Made by a program: the position numbers and the translations under genes. Of a DNA stretch of 64,000 nt, positions 51,765 to 60,754 are shown piece by piece (the first letter of the stretch is position 1; every line of letters begins with the position of its first letter). The notes beneath the pieces are model-generated. The model was not told the origin of the DNA. It saw nothing but the letters and a program-made list of their open reading frames with translations, and did no database searches. Source of the DNA: JBHJGM01 sp050331815 (GTDB lineage: Bacteria; Verrucomicrobiota; Verrucomicrobiia; Opitutales; JBHJGM01); contig JBHJGM010000009.1 of assembly GCA_050331815.1 (NCBI GenBank), positions 75,385 to 139,384 on the forward strand, written 5' to 3'.

Positions 51765-53363
51765 ATGCAGCCTTTCAACTGGCCCATCAAACAAGGCGAA
51801 GCCCGCCTGCGCCCCGCCCGTACCGACGACGCCGCCCGCCTCGTCTGGCTCAACAAAATCTGTTTTCCCGCGCCCGATGAGGAAAACATCGTCTGGCGTG
51901 AAGGACACCTGCTCAACCACCAGCAGCTCTTTCCCGATGGGCAAGTCGTCGCCGAAGTCGATGGGGAGATCGTCGGCGCGGTGGCCACCTTGATCGTCGA
52001 CCTGGGCCTGGACCCGCTGCGGGCCCACACCTACGCAGGCATCACCGACGGCGGCTTTTTCCACAACCACGACCCCGCCGGAGACACCCTCTACGGCGCC
52101 GACATCTACGTGCACCCCGACTGGCAGGGACGCGGCCTGGGGCGGGCGCTGTACGAGGCGCGCCGGCGCATCTGCAAGCACCTGAACCTGCGCCGCATCA
52201 TCGCCGGGGGCCGCCTGGCCGGCTACAAAAACTACGCTGGCGAGATGACCGCCGACGAGTATGTGCAAAAGGTCGAAGCCGGCGACATCCGCGACAAGGT
52301 GCTCTCGTTCCAGTTCAGCGAGGGGTTCCGTCCGCGCGGCGTGCTGCGCAATTACGTGCGCGACCCCGAGGCGCTCAACCACGCCTGCTTCATCGAGTGG
52401 ATCAACCCCGAACACCGCGCCCAGTCTCAGCGCGAGCTAAAGGTGCGCGTGGCCTGCGTGCAGTACTATGTGCGCAAGGTCGCCTCGTTTGACGACTTCG
52501 CCAGCCAGGTCGAGTACTACGTCGAAAATGCCAGCGAGGAATACCGCGCGGACTTCGTCGTCTTCCCCGAGCTGCTCACCGTGCAACTGCTCTCCTGCGT
52601 GCCGACCCAGACACCGCAGGAAGGCATCCGCCGCCTGCAGGACTTCACTCCGCGCCTGCTCGATCTGTTCCGCGAGCTGGCCAGCCGCTATCAGGTGCAC
52701 ATCATCGGGGGCAGCCATCCCATTTTGCAGGATAACGTTCTGCAGAACCAGGGCCTGCTCTTTCTGCCCGACGGCTCCTACCACCTCCAGCCCAAGCTTC
52801 ACATTACCCCCTCCGAACGCGAGGCCTGGGGCATCACCGGCGGTCACAGCCTGCGCGTCTTCAATACACCCAAGGCCAAGATCGGTATCCTCATCTGCTA
52901 CGACGTGGAGTTCCCCGAGGCTTCACGCTGGCTGGCCGACCACGGCTGCGACATCCTCTTTGTGCCCTACTGCACCGACGACCGCCACGGACACCTGCGC
53001 GTGCGCTACTGCGCCCAGGCCCGCGCTGTCGAAAACCAGATCTACGTCGTCACCACTGGTATTGTGGGCAACCTGCCAAGCGTCCCGGCGATGGATATCC
53101 ACTACGGTCAAGCCGGCGTCTTTTCACCTTCGGATCATTACTTCCCGCGCGATGCCATCGTTGCCGAGGCCGACCCCAACGTCGAAACTATGCTCGTCAC
53201 GGACCTGCCGCTGGACGACCTCTTCCGAGCCCGCGCCGAGGGCTCGGTCACTCCGGTGCGCGACCGCCGCCGCGACCTCTTCGAACTGCGCGCCCACATC
53301 GAGGGCGAAGTCCTCAACCCTGACCAGTTTAACAGCCTCCCCCTCGACCTGGCCGGGGATTGA
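51765..53363 (+). CDS. GNAT acetyltransferase fused to carbon-nitrogen hydrolase
   Basis: A protein of 532 residues from the ATG at 51765. Residues about 10-220 form a GNAT acetyltransferase, with the acetyl-CoA loop in IYVHPDWQGRGLGRALYEAR. Residues about 230-520 form a nitrilase-superfamily hydrolase with its catalytic triad: Glu in VVFPELLTVQ, Lys in HLQPKLHITPSE and Cys in GILICYDVEFPEA. The same fusion is known in several bacterial groups. The substrate of neither half is established; an amide hydrolysis coupled with N-acetylation is plausible. It is divergent from metK. Confidence 0.9.
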   Translation: MQPFNWPIKQGEARLRPARTDDAARLVWLNKICFPAPDEENIVWREGHLLNHQQLFPDGQVVAEVDGEIVGAVATLIVDLGLDPLRAHTYAGITDGGFFHNHDPAGDTLYGADIYVHPDWQGRGLGRALYEARRRICKHLNLRRIIAGGRLAGYKNYAGEMTADEYVQKVEAGDIRDKVLSFQFSEGFRPRGVLRNYVRDPEALNHACFIEWINPEHRAQSQRELKVRVACVQYYVRKVASFDDFASQVEYYVENASEEYRADFVVFPELLTVQLLSCVPTQTPQEGIRRLQDFTPRLLDLFRELASRYQVHIIGGSHPILQDNVLQNQGLLFLPDGSYHLQPKLHITPSEREAWGITGGHSLRVFNTPKAKIGILICYDVEFPEASRWLADHGCDILFVPYCTDDRHGHLRVRYCAQARAVENQIYVVTTGIVGNLPSVPAMDIHYGQAGVFSPSDHYFPRDAIVAEADPNVETMLVTDLPLDDLFRARAEGSVTPVRDRRRDLFELRAHIEGEVLNPDQFNSLPLDLAGD

Positions 53364-53470
53364 TGGAGAGAGGATTCAGAAGACAGAATCCAGAGCTAGT
53401 ATGTTGGCAGTGACCATCCGCATCAAGATTCGGATCGACACCGATCGCTCTGCTTGTTATCCCGTAATAC

Positions 53471-54007
53471 ATGTCATTGAATCTAATCGCTACCACGGAA
53501 GTCACCGGCATCCTGGCGGGCATCATCGTCGTGGGCGCGTTAATCCTGGTCCTGGTCGCCTACTTGAAAAAGGGCAGCGAGGACGCCGCTAAAATGTGGG
53601 GCCTGCTCGGTACCGCCGTCGGCGCGGTTGTCAGCTATTACTTCACTGACCAAGCCAATCAAGCTGTCGAGCAGCAGCTCACCCAGCAGGTCAGCAACTC
53701 GCAGCAACAGCTTGAGCAAACCGAGGATAAGCTCATCACCGCCGCTTCCCAGGTGTATGAGTTAAAATCCGCTAACACCGGCTTGTCGCTCACAGTCGCT
53801 TCACTCGATCAGGATCTCTCGCAGTTACAGCAGCAAACCTCCGACGCCGTCGCCAAAGCACGCCTGGAGGAAATCCGCAATGAGCGTCTGAAGCCCACCC
53901 TGCAGGTCGACCCGGAAGCCGTGAAAAAACTCCAGCAATCGCTGAACTCGACACCCGTTATCGCCAATCCCAAAATTATCCTACCCCGCCGCGATGCGGC
54001 TGAGTAA
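53471..54007 (+). CDS. Membrane protein with periplasmic or cytoplasmic coiled coil
   Basis: A protein of 178 residues. It has a hydrophobic segment at about 10-32 (TGILAGIIVVGALILVLVAYL) and a short second one near 42-57. A long coiled coil rich in Gln and Leu follows (about 60-130), for example VEQQLTQQVSNSQQQLEQTE. The end is basic and Pro-rich. It has no recognised family. It could be a scaffold or phage-like spanin-type protein, but no neighbours support this. Confidence 0.6.
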   Translation: MSLNLIATTEVTGILAGIIVVGALILVLVAYLKKGSEDAAKMWGLLGTAVGAVVSYYFTDQANQAVEQQLTQQVSNSQQQLEQTEDKLITAASQVYELKSANTGLSLTVASLDQDLSQLQQQTSDAVAKARLEEIRNERLKPTLQVDPEAVKKLQQSLNSTPVIANPKIILPRRDAAE

Positions 54008-54181
54008 CCCACGCGACTAGATTATAGTCAACGCCACCTGTCGACTTCACTACCGCCCGACTTTAACATCTAAGCGCCTATCTACCTATCGACCACGGGA
54101 ATTCAAGACATCCTGACCACAAGACGACTCGATCTCCCAGTCTATGCTTCTCCAGGCACCAAGCACTCAAACCCTGAAAAA

Positions 54182-54622
54182 CTACCTCCCAAACACGCAG
54201 CGGTCCACGCTGAAGCGGTCGTCGGCGATGCGATAGAGCAAAAACGCGACTACAAGTGTGTGCAGCATCTGCGAGTGCACAGCGCTCCACATCGCGTTCA
54301 AGCACGAGCCGAGAATCAGGGTCGATAGCACCAGCCCCAGCCCCACCAACGCTTCCCGCGAGCGGAACCCCAACAGCACCATCGCCCCGAGGATCAACTC
54401 CGCAAACGTCAGCGCATAGGCGTAGGGCACGAGCAGAAACTCAGGCAGCTTGCCCGCGAACTCGCCTTTAATGTATTCGGCGAACCCGCCCAGATCGCCA
54501 AAGATGCGCACTGCTCCGTGCATGAGAAAATTCACGCCGGTGGCCAGCCGCAGCAGCAGGTAGCCCAGGGCAAAGTTCAAAGGCGGCGGGGTGATTGCAC
54601 TAGATGTATTCGTTTCGCTCAT
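54182..54622 (-). CDS. DoxX-family membrane protein
   Basis: A protein of 146 residues from the ATG at 54622. Four membrane helices are visible, and the family pattern RLATGVNFLMHGAVRIFGDL, then PYAYALTFAELILGAMVLLG, matches DoxX-like proteins. Members are linked to thiosulfate or redox stress functions, or have unknown roles. It lies downstream of the rhodopsin gene but behind a strong terminator, so it is probably transcribed separately. Confidence 0.75.
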   Translation of the reverse strand: MSETNTSSAITPPPLNFALGYLLLRLATGVNFLMHGAVRIFGDLGGFAEYIKGEFAGKLPEFLLVPYAYALTFAELILGAMVLLGFRSREALVGLGLVLSTLILGSCLNAMWSAVHSQMLHTLVVAFLLYRIADDRFSVDRCVFGR

Positions 54623-54708
54623 ACGCTCTAGATGCGACAGCTCACGCGCCATGGCAACCGCAAGCAGCCGTTGCTTAGCTGGACCCGACCCACGGCCTCC
54701 AAACACAA

Positions 54709-54742
54709 AGCGGCCCGCTGCCGAAACCGGCAACGGGCCACT
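54709..54742 (-). terminator. Terminator of the rhodopsin operon
   Basis: A 15-bp stem with two mismatches (54709-54723 with 54728-54742) and a 4-base loop, followed on the minus strand by a T-rich stretch. It begins 50 bp after the rhodopsin stop codon. Confidence 0.8.
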
Positions 54743-54792
54743 GCGATTGAATCACCTATCGTTTTCTCAGGCCTCTGACAGGCCCGAAAAAT

Positions 54793-55644
54793 TTAAGCAG
54801 TCGTGGCAGCTTCCTGCGACTTGGTAGCCGGAGCCGGCACGGCGTCGGTGCCGGTATCGATGGCCTTGCCAGTCAGCACGTACTCACCATCAGCTTCGGT
54901 TTTGGCGCGGGCGATGTGGTAGATCATCACACCGTAGCCGCACTTCGCCGCGATGTCGGCGATGGAATAGCCAACCTGCAGGCTGACTTCAGCCACTCCG
55001 CCAGACAGCCCGAAAAACGGCGCCATGTAGGCGATTGGGTAAAAGCCCCAGGTCGCCAGCGTGAGCAGCCGAATGTTGCGGATGAGCTTGGCCGCCTTCG
55101 GAGGCTGGCGCTTGATCGATTCACCCAGTTCCACCCACAAAACATACAGAATGTACACAAACGGGATGGTGCTGAGGAAGCCCCACAGACCGCGCTCACT
55201 GAACATCGAGGTCTCCCCGCGAATAATTTCACCCGGGTAGCCCAGGCCAATCATCAGCACGGCAGCCACGACGAGTTTCACCATCAGCGGTCGAGCGACA
55301 TTGGGCGCGAGCCGTAGCACGAGCACCAATTCCACCATAAGCAGCGGCACCGTCAGCAGCCAGTCCACGTAGCGGTAGGCGTCGTTGAACGGCTTACCCG
55401 AGGCGATGTAGGCATCGCCTGCGGCGTTCAGCACGTAGGCTGCTTCCCAGCTTTGAAAAATGCGGATGTAGTGATAGCCGGCGATACCTACCACCAGCGC
55501 TGAAACAATCAGCGAGATGCGGTAGACCGGTGCCACCTGCTGGCGCCCCAGAATGAAAAAGACGAACGAGGCCAGCATGGCCGCGATCGACAGCGAGAGT
55601 AGATTGTAGACCAGCTCGTACTGGCCCAGAGTTAGTTCAGGCAT
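54793..55644 (-). CDS. Xanthorhodopsin-type light-driven proton pump
   Basis: A protein of 283 residues with seven helices. Helix C reads RYVDWLLTVPLLMVEL, with proton acceptor Asp94, Thr98 and donor Glu105 (the D-T-E set of outward proton pumps). Leu102 at the colour-tuning site points to green light. His58 (AGYHYIRI) matches the helper histidine of the acceptor complex. Retinal should bind Lys234 in IADIAAKCGYG. The segment RGLWGFLSTIPFVYILYVLW is very close to my recollection of Salinibacter xanthorhodopsin. Gly155 sits where a glycine opens the window for a carotenoid antenna. The C-terminus is Ala/Thr-rich. It overlaps the end of blh by 13 bases. The assignments of Gly155 and the antenna are from remembered alignment, not computed. 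Confidence 0.95.
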   Translation of the reverse strand: MPELTLGQYELVYNLLSLSIAAMLASFVFFILGRQQVAPVYRISLIVSALVVGIAGYHYIRIFQSWEAAYVLNAAGDAYIASGKPFNDAYRYVDWLLTVPLLMVELVLVLRLAPNVARPLMVKLVVAAVLMIGLGYPGEIIRGETSMFSERGLWGFLSTIPFVYILYVLWVELGESIKRQPPKAAKLIRNIRLLTLATWGFYPIAYMAPFFGLSGGVAEVSLQVGYSIADIAAKCGYGVMIYHIARAKTEADGEYVLTGKAIDTGTDAVPAPATKSQEAATTA

Positions 55645-56726
55645 GGTTCAGTTCCTTTCAGATTCGAGATTTTTGTTGGAGAGTTGGAAAAAATCGGGGC
55701 GCCTGCATCATGCACGTCCATCCACGCCACAATTAGCGCGTGGGGTACCGTAACCGACGAAATAAACACTAGATACAGCGCCAGCCATTGCTCGGCCTGC
55801 GCGCCAGGCGCCTGCACCAAAAGGCCGAGCCCCAGCGTGAGCAGTATGGCGGCCAGGGTCATCGGCAGGCAGTTCCAGGCGAGCGCGCGGACTTCACGCC
55901 GGCCGATTCGAACTCGCTGTGGGCTTGAAGGTTTGTTGCCGGGCTCAAGGAAAATGAGCAGGCGGGCCAGGTGCCGCAGCGAATGCCAGAAGACAAAGTA
56001 GATCCCAACGGCAAAGATCGGCGGCGTCAGCGCAAAGAAAACAAGCAGCGCGGCAAGCTCCAGTAGGTCGATATGATTTGAACGAGAGCTCCGAAAGTTA
56101 TCTTTCGGTGCATATTTTCGGTAAATATAAAAACTTCCCACCAAAACAAAAGCCGCGCCGATTACTACCTGCCCGGTCAGTGGCACCGCTAAGGGCAGAG
56201 CGATCGGGCTGTCAAACAGACCAACCAGCGAGCGCACAACGTCCATCGAAGCCTGGGGCCAAAACAGAAACGGCAATAATACGGGCACACCTCCGCGCAG
56301 CAAGACCGCAGCCGCCGCGAGCGATATCTCGTCAGACTTTATCGCGCCGCGCCGCATGAGCCAATACAGGTCCCCCGTCCCCCAGTGCCACAGCGTCAGC
56401 AAAAGAAACCCGATTCCGCAGAACACCGGAGCCAGCCACCACAGACCCATAACGAGCAGCGCCACGACCAGATAAACAAGGCAGATGCCCGCGATGGCGC
56501 GCACCTTTCCGCGTTGGCCAGACAGTTGCGCGGCGACCAGATGATCAACCGCCCCATGCGGCAGCCCAAAAAGGACAACGCTTATCAAAAATGGCAGGTA
56601 TAGCAGCCAGGCAGGCAAGCTGGGCATGAGCGTCGTAAGCGTCATGGCACCCGCCAGAGCGACGAAACCCGCAAGGCCGACGCCGCGCAGAATGAGGCGT
56701 TCCCGCTCTAAAGCTGCGTCAGACAT
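55632..56726 (-). CDS. blh: Beta-carotene 15,15'-dioxygenase, Brp/Blh family
   Basis: A multi-helix membrane protein of 364 residues that cleaves beta-carotene into two molecules of retinal. The histidines expected to hold iron are visible in LFGLPHGAVDHLVA, LLTLWHWGTGDLYW, FWHSLRHLARLLI and VTVPHALIVAWMDVHD. It is encoded directly upstream of the rhodopsin, which uses the product, and overlaps both neighbours by 8-13 bases. Confidence 0.93.
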   Translation of the reverse strand: MSDAALERERLILRGVGLAGFVALAGAMTLTTLMPSLPAWLLYLPFLISVVLFGLPHGAVDHLVAAQLSGQRGKVRAIAGICLVYLVVALLVMGLWWLAPVFCGIGFLLLTLWHWGTGDLYWLMRRGAIKSDEISLAAAAVLLRGGVPVLLPFLFWPQASMDVVRSLVGLFDSPIALPLAVPLTGQVVIGAAFVLVGSFYIYRKYAPKDNFRSSRSNHIDLLELAALLVFFALTPPIFAVGIYFVFWHSLRHLARLLIFLEPGNKPSSPQRVRIGRREVRALAWNCLPMTLAAILLTLGLGLLVQAPGAQAEQWLALYLVFISSVTVPHALIVAWMDVHDAGAPIFSNSPTKISNLKGTEPCLN

Positions 56727-57543
56727 CCCGCACCTTCCCAGTTGGATTCAGCAGCGCCCGCAGGTAGCTCAAGGCGTTGGCCCGCAGACGGCTCCAGTTT
56801 TCAACGACGGCCACATACAGATACAGCCCTTGGGCGACCATCACATTGGTGACCAGGAAGAAAAGTGCCTCCTCCAGCGGAAGTCCAAACAGTGAAGGGC
56901 CTAGCGAAAGTTGCGGATTGATGTGCCAGGTGCCGGCCTGCAAAGCGATCCAGTCAGTACACCAGAAGTAGAGCGTTGGCGGCAAAACGACGCGTGCCAA
57001 AAAGCGCAGACGCCCGGCCAACCAAAATCCGCCCACCAGCCAATGCAGGATCATGATCGGCGTGGCCCAGACAATGATTAAGCCAAAGTAGGTGCCTTGC
57101 TCGAACTGTAGCGCATACAACCCAAGCAGACAAAGGTAGGCTAGACACGGCACCACCCAGAAGGCACGCCTGTGAGAGCGCGTGGTTGCTGCTGGGAGTA
57201 ACGACTGGTTCGTGCGGCGTAGACAGATAAGAAACCAACAGCTGGTGATGGCGGTTTGCAGCAGGAAAAACGCATATTCCTCGACCGGCACGCCGCGCAC
57301 GGTAGCCAGGACACTCTCCTCGGGGTAGCCCCACACACCAAGACTTACAAGGTGTACGTCCCAGGGCGTCGTGTAAACAAATGCGATGCAGCTTAAAAAA
57401 AGCCAGGCACCCAGCAGCGCTTTGCGACGGCTATCCGAAAAGACCCCTCGTGCGGCCCACAAAAGAGCGCCGAGAAGCGGAAGCGTAAAAATGAAATGGA
57501 AGGAGAGGTAGGTCACGCGTATCAAGCGGACCTGTAGTTGCAC
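56719..57543 (-). CDS. Lycopene cyclase, heterodimer-type fused (CrtYcd-like)
   Basis: A membrane protein of 274 residues made of two similar halves, as in fused CrtYc-CrtYd cyclases of archaea, actinobacteria and Salinibacter. The first half has YTTPWDVHLVSLGVWGYPEE and GVPVEEYAFFLLQTAIT. The second has WCTDWIALQAGTWHINPQ and GLPLEEALFFLVTNVMVAQG. The acidic pairs in VEEY and LEEAL are typical. It should convert lycopene to beta-carotene, the substrate of Blh. Genes for earlier carotenoid steps (crtE, crtB, crtI) are not in the window. Confidence 0.92.
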   Translation of the reverse strand: MQLQVRLIRVTYLSFHFIFTLPLLGALLWAARGVFSDSRRKALLGAWLFLSCIAFVYTTPWDVHLVSLGVWGYPEESVLATVRGVPVEEYAFFLLQTAITSCWFLICLRRTNQSLLPAATTRSHRRAFWVVPCLAYLCLLGLYALQFEQGTYFGLIIVWATPIMILHWLVGGFWLAGRLRFLARVVLPPTLYFWCTDWIALQAGTWHINPQLSLGPSLFGLPLEEALFFLVTNVMVAQGLYLYVAVVENWSRLRANALSYLRALLNPTGKVRDV

Positions 57544-57639
57544 GAAAACCGTCGTCTGTTTTTCACCCCGCGCAAGTGAAAGATTGCGAATTCGTCACAT
57601 TTGCCCTTTCCGCGATAAATTTCGAGCAAACTGCACGCC

Positions 57640-58110
57640 CTAAAGCGTGTTGACTTCGACCTCTTGCAGCGCTTCGAGCGAACGAATCAACTCGTGCATG
57701 CGATCCGGACCGTAAGCGGCATCCAGCCGGTCCTGCAAATCGCGCCACAGCGGGTAAGCTTCCTCCAGGCGGTGCTGGCCCAGCGTCGTCAGCGAAATCC
57801 AACGGGTGCGACGGTCGGAGCCGGTGGTGGTGCGCACCAGGCCCTTGGTTTCCAACAGCTTCAGGTTGCGACTAAAGGCAGACTGCTCCTGAGCGACCAC
57901 GTTGGCGATGTTACCCATCGTTTCACTGCCCCGTGAATTGATGGCGGTGAGCAAAACAAACTGGCCGGAGGTCAGGCCACCTGCGCGCAATGCATCATCA
58001 TACAATTGCGTGAGCAGGCGGGAGGCTCGGCGTACATGGGCGCACGTGCAGCGGTGCGACACTTCATCCAAGCCGTTGATGTCTACTTCGTTTTCTAACT
58101 GAGTCGTCAT
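57640..58110 (-). CDS. MarR-family transcriptional regulator
   Basis: A protein of 156 residues with the winged helix of the MarR family: LTSGQFVLLTAINSRGSETMGN, then VVAQEQSAFSRNLKLLETKGLV and the wing RTTTGSDRRTRWISLT. It has a CTCAH segment near residue 21, so a redox-sensitive cysteine pair is possible. It lies 96 bp upstream of the lycopene cyclase gene in the same direction and is likely the regulator of the retinal/rhodopsin genes. A pair of inverted TTTGCAAA-like sites lies upstream of its own start. Confidence 0.9.
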   Translation of the reverse strand: MTTQLENEVDINGLDEVSHRCTCAHVRRASRLLTQLYDDALRAGGLTSGQFVLLTAINSRGSETMGNIANVVAQEQSAFSRNLKLLETKGLVRTTTGSDRRTRWISLTTLGQHRLEEAYPLWRDLQDRLDAAYGPDRMHELIRSLEALQEVEVNTL

Positions 58111-58671
58111 TTTTCCGAAGGCGCCATGATAAGATTAGAGGAGGCCGGCCAGGCCCGGCTGTGGTAGCAATTTGCAACGCAACGCACAAAAATACGGTGA
58201 TTTTGCAAATGCTACAGCGAGAAAAATAGGCAAATATCCCGAATCACCCAAGAAAAAACTCAGTTGAGGCAAAAAAACCTTTATTTCGTACTGGAATTCC
58301 TGTTCTGGAAGTACATTTCGTGTCATCATACATGTACCCGAATCCATGCCTGGTAGTTTTTATCAAGCCCACGTCTACTGCCGCTAGCTAAAGCGCACCG
58401 ACCTCGCGCCTGTTGCGCAGTCACTCTGCCAGTACAAGGCAGTTGCGTGAGCCCTTCGCCGGTATCCAATCTGCGCAAGCCCGATTGCGATGCTATGATT
58501 TTTGAAGACGCCTTTCTGAATGGCTGGGAGCACCTTACAGCGCCGGGCAAATTGAAGCGTAAGTCACTGTGGCGATATAAAAAGTCACGAAATCGCAACG
58601 CACCGTGTGCGCAATTGAGAGACTCAACTTTGATTGCAGCCTGCGCACATTCGGAAGACAAGTGCGGCGCT
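58111..58671. other. 561-bp intergenic region
   Basis: This stretch lies between marR (leftward) and the exported propeller protein (rightward). Near its left end it holds a 14-bp imperfect inverted repeat (58164-58215), listed separately. The rest is AT-richer. An open plus-strand frame runs from 58447 into the exported protein gene but lacks a signal peptide at its start, so that part is not taken as coding. No RNA gene was recognised. Confidence 0.5.
58164..58215. promoter_or_regulatory. Paired inverted TTTGCAA sites upstream of marR
   Basis: GTAGCAATTTGCAA (58164-58177) and TTTGCAAATGCTAC (58202-58215) are inverted copies with one extra base in the left arm and a 24-base gap. They lie 54-105 bp upstream of the marR start. 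MarR-family proteins bind palindromes of about this size, so the site may be an autoregulatory operator. Confidence 0.45.
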
Positions 58672-60153
58672 ATGAAATCTCACCTACTTATGCTGTGCGC
58701 AAGCGCAGCTTCTTTGCTCTTTCAACACGCGGCATCGGCGCAGCTTTTTTCGGCGTACGATGGCGATGAATCCAGTGTTCGCAGCTGGATCTCCAACGTT
58801 AACAGCGCTGCTGAATTCATTGACGGCCCTGTGGGTCGGAACGAAGCGCTCGCGCATGACCCGGCCACTGGTCGGGTCTTCTTCACCCGTGGAGACCGCC
58901 TGCAACAGGGCCGCTTCACTCCGACCGGCACCTTTGAGAGCCTGACCAACATCGAAATGACTGCCGCAGGCTCGGGCACGCGCTTCAGCTTCATGCGCAG
59001 CTTCGCCTTTGCCGACGGAGTCCTCTACGGGCACCAACCGCAGGTGACGTCGAGAAACCCAGACGGTGGCATCTACATTATCGACACGGACACGGGCGTC
59101 TCCACGCTTTTCGTCCCCGACACGACCTTGCCGATTCCGAACGACGGCGATGTCTCGGCGCTGGCTGCCGACCCTGAGACGGGCCTGATCTACGTCTCGA
59201 TTACGAACCAGCCCTTCAGCAACAGCGCGTCGACCCAAACCGTCTATGCTCTGGACCCGCAAAGCGGCTCGCTGAGCCTGGTTGTCGAAGTGAATGTGCC
59301 CGCTGATGGTCTGGCCTTCGGCAACGACCGCCTCTACTTCACCAATGGCAACGGCCCGATCAATGTGTACAACACGATCACCGGCCAGCTCGAAGATGGC
59401 CTCGTCCCGCCGCGCCGCAACGGTAACGGCCCCGGTGGTGCCACCTTCCTGCCCGACTTCGTCTTTGAATCTGTCGCCGCCATCAACGAGGGCCCGCCCG
59501 CCACGCCAACCGGCCTGACCTTTTTCACCTCTTCGATCATCCGTCTGGACTGGGACAGCAACCTCGAACCCGACTTCCTCGAGTACGCCATCTTCCGCAG
59601 CGTAGACGGGGTGAACTTCAGCCAAATCGCCACCTCCGCCTTCAGCAGCTTCATCGACTTCGAAGTGGTTGAAGGCCTGAACTACCAGTACTTCGTCACC
59701 GCTATCGATCGCGGCGGCCTCGAGTCCGACGCCTCCGAAATCCTCGTCGTGGCCCTCGGTGATGCGCAGCCCGACCCCGATCCCGATCCTCAGCCGGACC
59801 CTGAGCCCGAACCAGAACCAGACCCTGCACCGGATCCGGCCACGCTTCTTTCGGTCGACAGCATCGACCCGGACGTGAACACCAACAACCGTGGCCGTGA
59901 CCGTGCGCGTATCGTCGTCTTCATTGTCGATGGCAACGGCGACCGCGTCGAAGGTGCGACTGTGACGGCCACCCTGAGCGGTGCCTTTGAGCAGACTGTC
60001 AGCGCAACGACCAACCGTCGTGGACGCGCCGTGCTGCGCTCGCAGGGACGCGTCGACAGCCCGGCTAGCTTTACCGTCACCATCGACTCGGTGGAAAAGT
60101 CGGGCTTCACCTACGACCCCGACGCGAACAACGAAACCACCGACTCTTTTTAG
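58672..60153 (+). CDS. Exported propeller / FN3 / Ig-like protein
   Basis: A protein of 493 residues from the ATG at 58672. A clear signal peptide (MKSHLLMLCASAASLLFQHAASA) precedes the mature part. Residues about 25-275 look like a beta-propeller (repeats such as DPATGRVFFTRGDRLQ, YIIDTDTGVSTLFVP, ADPETGLIYVSITNQP). An FN3-like domain follows at about 280-365. Then comes a linker of alternating Asp-Pro and Glu-Pro (about 366-390). The last 100 residues are an invasin-type Ig-like fold (GATVTATLSGAFEQTVSATT). It is secreted or surface-exposed. No sorting signal is seen. The function is unknown. Confidence 0.75.
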   Translation: MKSHLLMLCASAASLLFQHAASAQLFSAYDGDESSVRSWISNVNSAAEFIDGPVGRNEALAHDPATGRVFFTRGDRLQQGRFTPTGTFESLTNIEMTAAGSGTRFSFMRSFAFADGVLYGHQPQVTSRNPDGGIYIIDTDTGVSTLFVPDTTLPIPNDGDVSALAADPETGLIYVSITNQPFSNSASTQTVYALDPQSGSLSLVVEVNVPADGLAFGNDRLYFTNGNGPINVYNTITGQLEDGLVPPRRNGNGPGGATFLPDFVFESVAAINEGPPATPTGLTFFTSSIIRLDWDSNLEPDFLEYAIFRSVDGVNFSQIATSAFSSFIDFEVVEGLNYQYFVTAIDRGGLESDASEILVVALGDAQPDPDPDPQPDPEPEPEPDPAPDPATLLSVDSIDPDVNTNNRGRDRARIVVFIVDGNGDRVEGATVTATLSGAFEQTVSATTNRRGRAVLRSQGRVDSPASFTVTIDSVEKSGFTYDPDANNETTDSF

Positions 60154-60194
60154 TTATCTCCAACAACTGAATATCAGGTGACGATCCAAGGGGT

Positions 60195-60230
60195 CCGCCT
60201 GGCCACGCGCCAGGCGGGCTTTCTTTTTGT
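60195..60230 (+). terminator. Terminator of the exported propeller protein gene
   Basis: CCGCCTGGC (60195-60203) and GCCAGGCGG (60209-60217) form a perfect 9-bp stem, followed by GCTTTCTTTTTG. It ends the transcript of the gene that stops at 60153. Confidence 0.88.
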
Positions 60231-60359
60231 TTATGTAGCGAGCGCAGACTCGCCTCACGAATACCCAATCGCCGCCGCGTAAATGCGATCCTCGCCGGGC
60301 CTGATTTTGACCACCAGAAAGTAAAGCGGAGCTCCGCTCAAAAAGTAGCTTCGGAGGAT

Positions 60360-60626
60360 TTAGCCTTGAGCAGACCCTTCGGGCGTTATGATGTGCGTGC
60401 CCAGCGGACGACACTCGGCGTAGGCATCCTCGACATCGAACGCAGTTGCCAGGTGCGCTTCCAATGTCTCCAGGGAACGGAACTCGGTAAGGTAGAGAAA
60501 CTCGCCTGCATTGCTATAGAAGAATTGGCTCACGCAAAAGATTGCTACCAGCACAACCAGTAAAGGCGTCTGTATCCCGATGATAGCCCGGCAAACCCAG
60601 GGCCGTTTACGCTGAACTGCTTTCAT
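60360..60626 (-). CDS. Small hypothetical membrane protein
   Basis: A frame of 88 residues with a basic start (MKAVQRKRPWVCRA) and one helix (IQTPLLVVLVAIFCVSQFFY). An external part of about 50 residues follows, with YLTEFRSLETLEAHLATAF. No family is recognised. The topology suggests an anchored periplasmic peptide. Confidence 0.45.
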   Translation of the reverse strand: MKAVQRKRPWVCRAIIGIQTPLLVVLVAIFCVSQFFYSNAGEFLYLTEFRSLETLEAHLATAFDVEDAYAECRPLGTHIITPEGSAQG

Positions 60627-60754
60627 TCTTCGAGGCTAAGATGAAACGACTCGCTGCCCAAGCCATTACGCCATGCGACCACAGGCGGGAACGACTGCGA
60701 AAGTGACCGCACCTTTAGCGCAATCGCCGGGTAAACGCATCTGAGCTGACAGGC

